A DNA stretch of 49,151 nt. It comes from Calocera cornea HHB12733. Taxonomy: Eukaryota > Basidiomycota > Dacrymycetes > Dacrymycetales > Dacrymycetaceae. The stretch lies in assembly GCA_001632435.1 (NCBI GenBank), contig KV424055.1, positions 1-49,151 on the forward strand. The letters run 5' to 3'. Of this stretch, positions 31,364-41,939 are shown one piece after another. Below the pieces are notes generated by a model, which saw nothing but the letters and a program-made list of their open reading frames with translations, searched no databases and had not been told where the DNA came from. Every line of letters begins with the position of its first letter. Position 1 is the stretch's first letter. Position numbers and translations under genes: made by a program.

Positions 31364-33075
31364 ATGTCCTTCCTGCGCCTTCTACGTCCAACCGCGTTCC
31401 GCCTCCCTCTGCGTCAAACACGCCTACAACGGCCACCACAAAGCCGCCCGTTCTCGTCCTCATTCTTCACCAAGCAGCAGTATGGGTCTCGTCAAGTTGG
31501 ATACGGTGCACCACAGTATGGCGGGGGTGGAGGTGGGCGACGGTTTCTGGGTGATCGGAGGGTGCAACTTGGCTTGGTAGCAGCAGGAGGTGGCGGGGCG
31601 TATTATTTTTCCCAGTGAGTCTTATCGCATCAGACTGAAGATGTGTATATTGATAGATTGTGACAGCCTTGAGCAAGTCCCGCAGACAGGGCGTTATCGC
31701 TTCATGGATCTCTCTCCCGAGGCAGAAGCCGAGTACGCGGCCGAGTCGTTCAAGCAGATCATGCAAGAAGTCGGTCCCAAGCTCCTGCCTCCCAACCACC
31801 CGCTCGTCCGCTACTGCCAGGGTGTCGCGGGCCGCATCGTCACCTCTGCGGGGCTAGGATTGGTCGTCCCTGGGACCACGCACGGTGTGCATCCACAGCG
31901 AAAGATGCGCTGGGGCTCGGAGGATATGGACGATGGGGAGGCCGGCTTTGGAAATAAGATGACGGACGAGAGCATCTGGGAGATCTTCGTCATCAACGAT
32001 CCAGATACGCCGAATGCCTTCGTCTTACCTGGTGAGTCGGCTTCAGACTTTCAAGGCAACCATGAGACTGATACAGAGCATATAGGCAAGAAGATCTTCG
32101 TCTTCACCGGTATCCTTCCTATAGCCGGAGATGATGCGGGGCTGGCTACTGTTCTCGGGCACGGTACATCGCATACGCTCTTCAGTCAAATTGCAACGCT
32201 GACCCGTGTATACAGAGATCGCCCATCAAGTCGTCCGGCACGGCGCGGAGCGCATGTCCCAAATGAAGGCTCTCATGATACTCGGCTGGATTATTGATTT
32301 CGCAATTGGCATCGATGTCGGCATCACACGGTCGGCTTTGACCCTGTTCTTGCAGTGCGTTCTTTACTTGAGATGCGATGTACCAGACTGATAAGATGTC
32401 CAGATTGCCCAACTCGAGAGCGCAGGAAAGCGAGGCTGACCGGATTGGGCTGCGCCTCATGGCGCAAGCGTGCTTCGATCCGAGGGAGGCTTCCCAGTAC
32501 GTTGACTTGGTCAGTCGCCCATGTAGTCATCTAATCATGTCCCGTAGAGTGTGGGTCCGCATGACGGAAATGGAAAAGAAGCAGGCCGGGGGTTGGCTCA
32601 GCGGTGTCGACTTCATTAGCACGCATCCAAGCAGTGTGAAGCGCATTCATGTGCGTAATCCCACCCCCAAACAGTCCTCTAACTGATGCTGCACTCAATA
32701 CAGAACCTAGAGTCATGGACGCCCGAAGCGCTCGACATCCGCGCTGCGTCTTCATGTCCCGACAACATCGGCAGCCGCTTTGAAGCGTTTAAAGACGACG
32801 TTGCAAATCGACTGTCCGGTGCACTCCCAACCTCGATGTCGCGTGCGTCATCGCCGGAGACATCTGAGTTTGATTCCCAGCCGCAGGATACGTTCCGGGA
32901 TCCCTTTGCCGAGCGCTCGGGCAGTGTCCCACCCGCTATTGTTGGAGGGCCACCTAGGTCGAGGCCGCAGCCCAGACGGCCAACTGGAACCGGCAATGAG
33001 AGGACGCAGCCCGTTGGCGATATCGATCCGGCTGACGAACAGTGGCTGAAGTGGATTGGTGGGAGGAAGGCATAG
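31364..33075 (+). CDS. OMA1: OMA1, mitochondrial inner-membrane metalloendopeptidase (M48)
   Basis: Seven exons: 31364-31614, 31667-32031, 32086-32163, 32216-32354, 32404-32496, 32548-32650 and 32704-33075. Total 1,401 nt, 466 aa. Residues 1-45 are Arg-rich without acids (MSFLRLLRPTAFRLPLRQTR), a typical mitochondrial presequence. A Gly-rich stretch and one hydrophobic segment (VQLGLVAAGGGGAYYFS) follow. The zinc site is His231-Glu232-Ile-Ala-His235, and its codons are split by an intron (VLGH | EIAHQ). The third ligand is in ESEADRIGL (about Glu288). OMA1 cleaves inner-membrane proteins under stress and acts in quality control; in yeast it overlaps with the m-AAA proteases. The C-terminal ~110 residues are a low-complexity, Pro/Ser-rich extension. 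Its upstream neighbour is divergent. Confidence 0.93.
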
Positions 33076-33340
33076 AACCCCTCAGCGCTTGGATTGGGGG
33101 TTTGTGAACCTACTGTATGTCTCTTAATGTCACGACTTTTACAAGATCGCGCCAAAGACCTTTGTAATATATTCAATGACTCTACATGCCCGATATTGCT
33201 CCACACCCATTAAAGTAATGAATAAAGCACGTGCGGTTGTGCTTCGCAACCTTCGCCTTCGCTCCCATCCCGGAACAAAGCCGGTCCCTATCCCCTCATA
33301 CCCTACCAGCGCTGCACCTCACAACAAACCACCACACACC

Positions 33341-34430
33341 ATGTCTCCAGTCATCAAAGTCGCTGCTGCTCAAGTCGGTCCTGTGCACCTGACTTCGACC
33401 AAAGAAGAGGTGCTGGAGCGGCTCTTAATACTCTTCTATACTGCGGTAGCGCAGGGTGCCCAGATCGTCGTGTTCCCTGAGCTGACGCTCACCACATTCT
33501 TCCCCCGCCATATGTTTCCCAATGGCCCGGAGCTGGACAAGTTCTTCGAGAAAGGCGATATTGCTGAGTCAAGCCTCATGAAGCCGCTGTTCGATGCTGC
33601 TGCGGAGAAGAAGGTCGATTTCTACTTTGGCTACGCGGAATTGACCTCCGACGGGAAGCACTACAACTCCTCGTTTTACTACTCGGCTGCACTGGGAAAG
33701 ATCATCTCTCGCTATCGCAAAGTGCATCTTCCTGGTACCTTCGAGCCTTTCACAAAACCCGATGCGATAAATCAGCTGGAGAAGAGGTACTTCCTTCCGG
33801 GGGATCTTCCCTTCGACGCATTCCGCGCGCCTGGGCTGATCAAAGGAGCCGTAAAGGGTGGGCAATCGGTCGATGGATCCACGATCGGAAAGGGTGATCC
33901 TATTCTTGGCCAGCTCATATGCAACGACCGACGCTGGCCTGAGCCTTGGCGTGTGTACGGGCTTCAAGGCATGGAGCTAATGCTTATCGGTTACAACACG
34001 ACATCGCATTCACCCGAGCTCTGGGGCAGTCGCAAGCCGATGACGCTCGAAGAAGAGTACAAGGAGGTTATGTTCCACCACAAACTCGTCATGCAAGCCA
34101 ACAGCTATGGCAACTCATGCTTCAGCGTCTGCGCGGCACGGGCCGGAGCGGACGACGGAAAATGGGGAATGATCGGAGGGAGCTGCATAATCGATCCTCA
34201 AGGACATATCATTGCCGAAGCAAATACCGATGACGACGAGGTGGTTGTGGCTGAGATAGATCTAGAAGATTGCCGCCAAGGCAAGGAAAAGGTCAGTCAT
34301 TCTCTATGCTGCAGAATACAAGATATGAGCTTTTGCGCAGATTTTTGACTTCGATCGGCATCGGCGAACGGAGCATTATGGCCGGATAGTAGAGCAAACT
34401 GGAGTCAAGGAACCGGAGTTATTGCCGTGA
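33341..34430 (+). CDS. carbon-nitrogen hydrolase, N-carbamoyl-D-amino-acid hydrolase-like
   Basis: Two exons, 33341-34291 and 34341-34430, give 346 residues. The Glu-Lys-Cys catalytic triad of the nitrilase superfamily is visible: Glu47 in VVFPELTL, Lys127 in YRKVHLPG and Cys194 in LICNDRRWPE. The CNDRRWPE block is the signature of D-carbamoylases, which hydrolyse N-carbamoyl-D-amino acids to D-amino acids, CO2 and ammonia. Glu47 and Lys127 fall at the numbering used for the bacterial enzymes. The Cys is about 20 residues later because of an insertion (AVKGGQSVDGSTIGKGDP). The open frame extends upstream to 33176, but the ATG at 33341 aligns with the family start. The physiological substrate in this fungus is unknown. 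Its stop is 141 bp from that of convergent MON2. Confidence 0.88.
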
Positions 34431-34571
34431 GCATGCAATAACACAGATGGCCGTGCGTGGAATAGGAAGTTTGAATCGATTAAAATGGAATCCATGGTCG
34501 AGATATATATACAAATGTATAGAGTACAAAATTAGGTCATACGGGGGATCCTCTCGAAGGTCGAAGTTGGC

Positions 34572-37500
34572 CTACACGTCCATTTCTTTTCCCAGCTCCA
34601 GTAAGCACGCACTGGCAAGCTGACGGGCATCCGCAAGAATGGGGTCAACAGGACCATCGTCAGGAACCGAATCCGGCGTGATCCACGCAATAGGTGCAGT
34701 ATGGCTGCTTGCTGCAATCTTGCAGAGCAGGGCATAAAGCACGTATATGTGTGCTCGACTTGATCGCAACAGAAGGTCTCGGATCACGGACGAGGCGGGA
34801 AGATTTGCGTCAGTACCTATACCAGGCGTGAGACTTTGATTTGTGCATAGATGGAAGTACTCACTTGGTTGCGATACTGAGTTTGCGGAAGGGTCTGCAG
34901 ATAAGGCTGCCCAAAAGCTGCCCACCCAAAGGCGTAACTCAAGCATCTTGCGCAGCGCGTAAAGCAGCTCCTCTTCCCGGATCCTTCAAAAGTCATTAGG
35001 GGCCGGATATAAGTGCAGCTGAACGTGCTAACCTAGCAAAGGGTATGTTTCCAAGGAGCTGGGTGTCGGCTACATGGGATGCCAGGATACCTTTGCAACG
35101 CCCTACCAAGACTGGCAAGCTCAAAGCAGCCAAGCGTCGCCGTTCGATTTCATGATCTGTCAATGGCTCAGCAATTTGATCACCACTCATAAGGGTGAAG
35201 CTACCTTGCTTGGCATTGCCGCATAAAGCAAAGAGAAGGTCGAAACACCTACATCGACGTCAGATATGCAGTGCTATTCTTAGTAAGATGCGTACCAATA
35301 GCGGTAGCGCTCCCGGTACAGTGCTGTAACGGATACTGGATCCCCGTAGATTGCATGTTCTGAGCTGGAGCGGAGCGTCGATTGCGGAGTATTTGGCTGT
35401 TTATCTTTCGGTAGCGGTGAGGAATGGACTTCAGGTGCCGGGACAAAGTCAGGGTCTGCCTCAGGACGATGCAATACTCCACTCGATTCCAACAATAGGG
35501 GAAGCCGCTGTACCAGTTCAACTGGAAGGTTCGGGTCGCCAATGTACGGCACGACATGCTGCTCGATTGCAGTCAGGAGGGATCGATCGAAGATTTCTTC
35601 CGCATCCTGTTCAGGGAGAGGCATAGTGGTTGCGAAAGTGCTAGAGCATGATCAGAACAGGGGACTTTCAAGACCATTCTGCCTTACCAGTCAGCAAGCA
35701 ATGCGCCTTCTATGCATTGAATAATTGCTGTCCAGGTGCGGACAAGTGCGTTCTGCTGAATGACTGTGCAGAGATGAGTATCATATGACATCCATCCTGG
35801 CTCATATCCGACGCACCATCTTTGCGCTGTTCTAATCCGGCCGACGCCTCACCTAGTACCGAGATGAAGCTAACGGTCGCAGTCTTCCACAAGGGAGGAT
35901 CTGCCGCGATGCGGGAGGCTTGAGGACATGAATACTTTAACGCCATTGGCATAGCATATGCCTGAATACACGTGTCAGTATCTGGCGGTTAGATGCGAAG
36001 GGAACAATGTACAGATACGATTGCCTCTACCGTTCCATCGTTATATAGCTCAGCCTTCGTCCAACTCAGCGAGAAGCGCGTGACCAGTGAAGGCATCGCG
36101 GCTTTAGCGACTGCAATATAGGTCGCCTGACGAGCGGATGTTGTCTTGGTTGTAGACGAGCTGGGTAGTACGGCAGTCGCGGGAGTCTTCAGCACATTGG
36201 CAAATGGGAGGAAAGCAAGACGAGCATAATAGGCCAGCTCTTTCAAGACCAGGCTAATTGTGCCAGCCACATTTTCGTCTAGCACTTCAACGACGCGCAG
36301 GATTGCAGCTTGGCAAGGCGAGAGCGAGTCCACGTCAAGACGATATTCCGGCGAATGATGATATACCATAACTCCTCGGGAGATGTGGAGAAGTGTTTGA
36401 CACCGGCCAATGTTCCACTGTGTATTAGAGAGACCATAGATGACGCTTCCGGAATCCATGAGAGCAAGCAAAATGTCTTGTGTATATGCTCGATCAGTTC
36501 CGTCTTCAGCGACGACCAGAGAGCCTATCTTGGACCATGTTGTCCAAGCACTCTCCCAGAACGTGGACTGCTTTCCCCCGTTGAGGATTGGCAGTCCATT
36601 GGACGCCTTCATGATCTTCTCCAGGCCCCGCATCGCCGCTGCACCAACAGTATTGTGTTCACTCAGGAACGAGTGTTCGACATGTCCCAGAAGCTTGGTC
36701 CATGCGAGATAGAAGCTCGGCAGCGTGCATACTGGCTTTGATAAGTATTCGCTCAAGACAGTACTTAAGGACTGCCAGGCAAGTATCTTGGTGTCGTTCC
36801 ATTCCTTGTCAGCGGCCTTTGTAGGACCAACAGTAGCAGCTGATTGTGGAGGCGATACCGGCGAGAGGCCCGCAGCGACAGCTGGATCGACGCCTATCTT
36901 CTGTAGAGTCTCGAGCAGCTGTAGAATGACCTTCCACAAGCATTCGTCCCACATCGGCTCTGTCATCGTGGTTCCATACAGTTGCAGAGTTCTCGATAGC
37001 GTCTGGATCGAACCATTGCGGGCTTCCGCACGGCTATCGTCACATAGAATCAGAAGACGATTGAGCAAGAACATCCAGAGTGCATCATATTCCGCATTCG
37101 GTCCAATTCGCTTGGTCTGGACGAAGTCGGCAAGGTTGGACAGCAATCCTCCGGCGGCTGTCAGAGCGATATTCAGATCTTCCTTCTGCTGTCCGAAGGT
37201 CACCAAAGTAGTGATACAGAGTCGAAGCTGTTCCACGCTCAGCGATGGCAGATAATCACTGCAGATCAGCTTCAGGGATGAGAATGCGACCCGGATCAGA
37301 GCTGAATCGTTCTTGACCGGTGCTGTAATGATGGGTGCAGGGCGACGCTTGGGCGATCCGAGCTCGATCGTGGTCCCAGAGTCTTCAGATGGGTAAATGT
37401 CAAGCCGGATAACACTGGATAGCATCTGGAAGATCGTCTCCCATCCGAGCACAAGTGTGTGGCCAGCTTGCTGTAGAATCATGTGCAGAGTCTCCAACCC

Positions 37501-40429
37501 CATCTTGCGGATCTCGAGGGTCGAAGTGCTTCCATGGAGCGTATGCACGGCCATCTGGGCGGCCAGTGCATCGAGTATTTGCCTCTGCACCTGACCGGAA
37601 GAGTCCGTCTCAGGTCCAAGGATGCGTGATAACAGCATGAGCGACTCGTCGAGCGTTTCCGTCGCCTGGAGCCGCAAGATAGCGGGTATCATCGACCCGC
37701 TGAGTACCATCAACAGATGCTTGATGATCGCGGCAAGTGTTGGATGCGCGTCCGGGATCACAAGCCGATTCAGATTCAGAGTGACAACCACTCCAAGTTT
37801 GCTGATCCCGAAATCGCCATTGCGAACAATCTTCGGCATCGCCATCCCACTTGCACGCCTCATGACCTTCTCGCTTCTTGGGCTCAGTGGTGTAGCGAGT
37901 GACGCCGTTGTCGTCGCAGGACTGGCGACGAGATCCTCTTGGCTTCCACTCAGCATATCCTCATTGATAGGGCCATCGATCGCCCCAGTCTGCATCTCGA
38001 CCATGTCCGCGCTGAGCTTGCACAGCGAACTAACGTACGTGGAGAACGCAGCGTTGTCAAGCGACTTGGACGCCTCGAACAGCCTGCGAATAGCCTGATT
38101 GACCGAGTCTTTATCAAGCTCCATGAGCATCGGATGCCGCTGCTTAGGCTCTTCCCGCTTGCTACTGCCCGACGTCTTCTGTGGGTTGGGGCTGAACGGG
38201 TCCTGACCCGACTTTTGCCCGCCCCTGCCGGAGGGAGGCTTGAACCCCAGCACGTGCTCCGCGTTCTGCAAAGTGTCGAAGACGTCGTACCAGCTGCTTC
38301 CGAGCACGGCCGCGAGGTACAGCACGCAGCCGAGGTACACTTTCAGGCAGGCGATATTACGCTCGCCTAGGATTGGCGAGACGAAGGACGGGGCGGAGGC
38401 GGAGACGAGGTTGTCCATGCTGAGCATGGGCGTCTTGGGCGTTGGGTGGGACCCGTCCGACCAAGCATCGAAAGCGGTCACCGTACGCGGCGGGACGGCG
38501 AACTTTGAGAGCGAGGTGAAGAACGCGTCCCGGGGCGTGGTGAGGCCCAGCACGCCCGAGACGTAGATAAGTGACCTAAAGGCGGCGAGGACGTCAACGA
38601 ACAGCTCGTCCGAGAGGTTGGTGCCCATGAAGAAGCTAAGGCTGGCGAGCAGCGCCGGCCATCCAGACTCCATCATCTTGTAGCAGAGCTGGAGCCGCTT
38701 AGTCTCCGCGTTGTCGCTCGGCAGGTCGTCGAGGCTCAACGCGCACGGAGCCATACCTTGGAACTGCGCCGCCTGCCCGCCCTGCCGTTGCACTATGGCG
38801 TTGTATATCGGCAGGGTTTGGGAGTTGAGGCCCTCGGCGATGGCGCACAGGGTTTGAAGGGCGAGCAGGAAGACGTAGCCATCGGGGATCGCCGGAGCGT
38901 CCGTCTTGTCGAGCTGGTCGATGCACGGCACCTTCATGGCGCTGCTCTGCGCGCTCAGAGAGCCCTCGCCGCCCATCATCCCGCCTACTACGCCGGACAC
39001 GCCTGCCACAGCGGCGGAGGCCATCATCCCCGCCACGCCGGCGACGTCGTACGAGGAGGGGTTCTCGTGTACTGTTGAGAGGCCGAGTCCGGGAGTGCTG
39101 AGGTGCGCCCCGGAGAGGGTCGGGTTGGTACCCAAGAGAGCGGGCTTGGAGGCGGCGAGCCGGGCGAGGGCAGTGATGAGGTTGGTGAATACTGGACTCC
39201 TTCCTTCTAGAGAGCGCGAGTCGTACAGCTCATAGAGGGAGGAGAGGAGCTCCGCATGTACGCAGAGCCCGCGCAGGACCTCCGCGCTCAGGACGCGTAC
39301 CCATCCGGGCCGCTCTTTCTCCCCCTCCATGCTCTCTCCCGCGATCGACCTGGTCAGTACGGACAAGAAGACCTCCGCCTCTGCACTGAGGTCGCGCGTG
39401 AATTGGCGCAGGAAGAGGAAGACGACGCGGACTGAGCGGAGCATGAGTGGGAAGTGCGGGCGGTCGCTGAGCGCCTTGAGGAGGAAGGGGCATAGCTGCT
39501 GCTGGAGGAGGAGGCTGAGCTCCTGGTGGCTCCTGAACAGTTGGTGGTGGTTCGTCAGCACGGACTCAACGAGCTCGAGCGCGAACGTCTTGCTGAGCGA
39601 GGAGAGCTTGAGGAAGCGCGCTTTCTGCGAGTTGACGAGCAGGAGCAGATCGGTGAAGGTCAGGTAGGCGTCACGTGCGAAGGGCGGGAGCGCGAGGTAC
39701 GTCCCGTTGGGGAGCTGGACTTCTTTGACTGATTGGGGTCAGCGCCTATCGGAAGGAACGCGCAGCATACACGCACCTTCCGCCTCGCCCGCGCCATCCC
39801 GGTCCTCCTCCACCACTTTGTCAAAGACAAGAATAACCAATTGCCTTAGGGTAGCAGCAGCCGTGCTGCTGACGACCGTGGCCTTGCTCTCGTGGAGCTT
39901 GAAGCACGCGAGCAGGGCCTCGGCGAGCAGGTCCCCGCTTACGTCTCCGAACGCGGTCAGCAGGCTGAGCAGCGTCTGCAGGACCTTGAGCTGGATGTCG
40001 ACCCCGCCTGTCAGGCAGTCCGTCGAGAGGGTCGATATGATTCGCGGGGCAAAGGAGGGGGAGAGCAGGCGGGAGGCGACGAGCCGCTGGAGCGTGCCTA
40101 GCGCTATGGAGGCGAGCTTGGAGTTGCGCGTTTGGCACGAGAGGAAGAGTGGCGCGAGAATCGTGTCGGATTTCTTGTCGCCTTTGAGCAGCGAAGCCGC
40201 TGCTTCGTCCGGGGATGAACGGAGGAGGGAGAGGGATTGTTCGGCTGCCTGTAGCATACATTCAGCGGTAGGACATGTTGCTGGTAATAGGACATACATC
40301 TCGCACTTCCGGGTGCTTTCTCCGTGATTCTGTGGAGATCGACTGTGCTTCTTCTCAGCATCTTCACCACGATCTGTACTATCCCGCACTTACCTGCAAA
40401 TCAGTCGACAGCATCCCCAAGGCGCTCAT
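34572..40429 (-). CDS. MON2: MON2, endosome-Golgi trafficking scaffold (Sec7-related)
   Basis: Ten minus-strand exons: 40429-40394, 40342-40298, 40248-39777, 39728-36019, 35961-35853, 35763-35688, 35640-35296, 35248-35033, 34983-34865 and 34816-34572. Total 5,373 nt (1,790 aa), slightly longer than the family's usual 1,640-1,720. The two tiny first exons encode MSALGMLSTDLQ and SISTESRRKHPEVRD, matching the conserved Mon2 N-terminus, before AAEQSLSLLRSSPDEA. The N-terminal DCB/HUS-like helical half is followed by HEAT-like repeats. Mon2 resembles large Arf-GEFs but lacks the catalytic Sec7 domain; it works with Dopey and the flippase Neo1 in endosome-Golgi traffic. Segments around residues 385-450 are Gly/Ala-rich insertions. 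The last intron is 48 bp with no stop, so retention would keep frame. It shares a ~400-bp divergent promoter with the gene at 40835. Confidence 0.92.
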
Positions 40430-40834
40430 GGCGACCCGTCAAAGCACGTAGTCCAGTTCCCAACAGCGTTAATACCAAGCAAGAGGACTAGTGGTCGATC
40501 AGCAGCGGGGCTGACGCCAAAGACCCTTACACGTCCGAGCCATGCCGAATATCACGTGCGGCTGCTTCCGCTGCGTAATGAAGTCCACGGCCGTACACCG
40601 TAAAGGCGCACTGTATCGCAAGACCCTAGGGGATTCGGCACGCTTCGGTCGACGCTCCGGGAGAGCGGGGCCGCTGGTAAGCCGCACCGCCAGCCGCCCA
40701 CACCGTCCACATCCACCAGCGAGATCCACACTTGTACATAATTTCATTCCACCTCCTACCAGCTTCCCAGCCTTCCTCTCTCGTCCTCGCAAGTCGCCCA
40801 CCGTCCACCAGCTCCAGCAGCAACAAGAAGCAAG
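40430..40834. promoter_or_regulatory. shared divergent promoter, MON2 / Ca3427-like gene
   Basis: 405 bp separate two divergent ATGs. No gene seen. The half nearest the plus-strand gene is CT-rich (40740-40810). Its role as a bidirectional promoter is inferred from layout only. Confidence 0.4.
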
Positions 40835-41843
40835 ATGCCGCTCCGCGTCGGCTACGTCCCCGAGCACTTTCTCACCCCGCTCATGCAGTTCCACGATGCC
40901 GACCAGGGGAAGACGTTCGTCCCCGTGTGCTGCCCCAGCGGGACGGGCCAGCTGATCAAGGCGCTCAAGGAGGACCAGATTGATATAGCTATGTATGCCC
41001 CTTTCTTATTTCATGCAATATACTCTGGCTAAGTCGGATTGGTGGTGGGCAGTGCGCTCACCGACCCCCTGCTCGCCGGGCTCGCGAAGGGCGAGACGTG
41101 CTACAAGCTGTGCGGGTCGTACGTGTCCAGCTCGCTCAACTGGGCTGTCAGCACGGGCGCCAAGTCGCCCTACAACAGCATCGCCGACCTGAAAGGCACG
41201 CCCGTGGGCATCTCGCGCATCGGCAGCGGCAGTCAGACCATGGCGTGCGTGATGGCGCTCCAGCAAGGGTGGGTTGGCGAGGACGGGAAGATTACGCCCA
41301 TCGAGTTCAAGGTGTGCGACGACTTCAAGGGCCTCAGGGACAGCGTCAACGACGGGAGCACGAGCTGCTTCATGTGGGAGTGGTTCACCACCAAGCCGTA
41401 CCGCGACTCGGGCGAGGTGCGCTTCATCGGGAGCGTCCCCACGCCCTGGCCGAGCTGGATGATCGCCAGCTCTACGGACGCGCAGCGCGCGCCGGCGCCG
41501 GACGTCAGCGACTTCTTGACCAAGCTTACGGGGTATGTAAAGGAGTTTGATAGTCCGGAGGGGAGGAAGCAGAAGGATGTGGACTATTTGATGAAGAGCC
41601 ATGGGTATCCGGAGGAGGACATCAGGGCGTGGCTGGAGACTGTGAAGTATGTGGGCGACTGTGCGGAGATCAAGGGGGAGGTGCTCATCAACACTCTCGA
41701 GTACGTCTGCTCTTTCTTTTGGGTTGCTTCTCGTTCTAATATCATTTCGCAGCGTGCTGGAGCAGACCGGTTTCATTCAACGACCAGCGGGCGGCTTCGT
41801 CGTCGAAAGCCTGATAAACGAAGACGTGGCGCGGCTGGTTTGA
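40835..41843 (+). CDS. periplasmic-binding-fold protein, Ca3427-like (NMT1/THI5-related)
   Basis: Three exons, 40835-40992, 41053-41700 and 41753-41843, encode 298 residues. The first acceptor was placed at 41051-41052 because only it gives QIDIA-IALTDPLLAGLAKG in frame. The protein starts MPLRVGYVPEHFLTPLMQF, the first strand of a type-2 periplasmic-binding fold. It continues with LIKALKEDQIDIA, then a hinge-type segment (SPYNSIADLKGTPVGISRIG SGSQ region) and CFMWEWFTTKPYRDSGEVRF. This pattern matches the fungal Ca3427-like family, related to NMT1/THI5 (HMP synthase) and ABC substrate-binding proteins. No signal peptide is present, so it is probably cytosolic. Ligand and reaction are not established. 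Its stop lies 96 bp from that of the convergent helicase. Confidence 0.8.
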
Positions 41844-41939
41844 GGATGCGATTACATTGCTATACAATTGCGAAGGTATTACCAACATATGGGGCATGGG
41901 GGGCATACGTCCGGGGTGGTGGGGTGCGAGATCTAGCGG

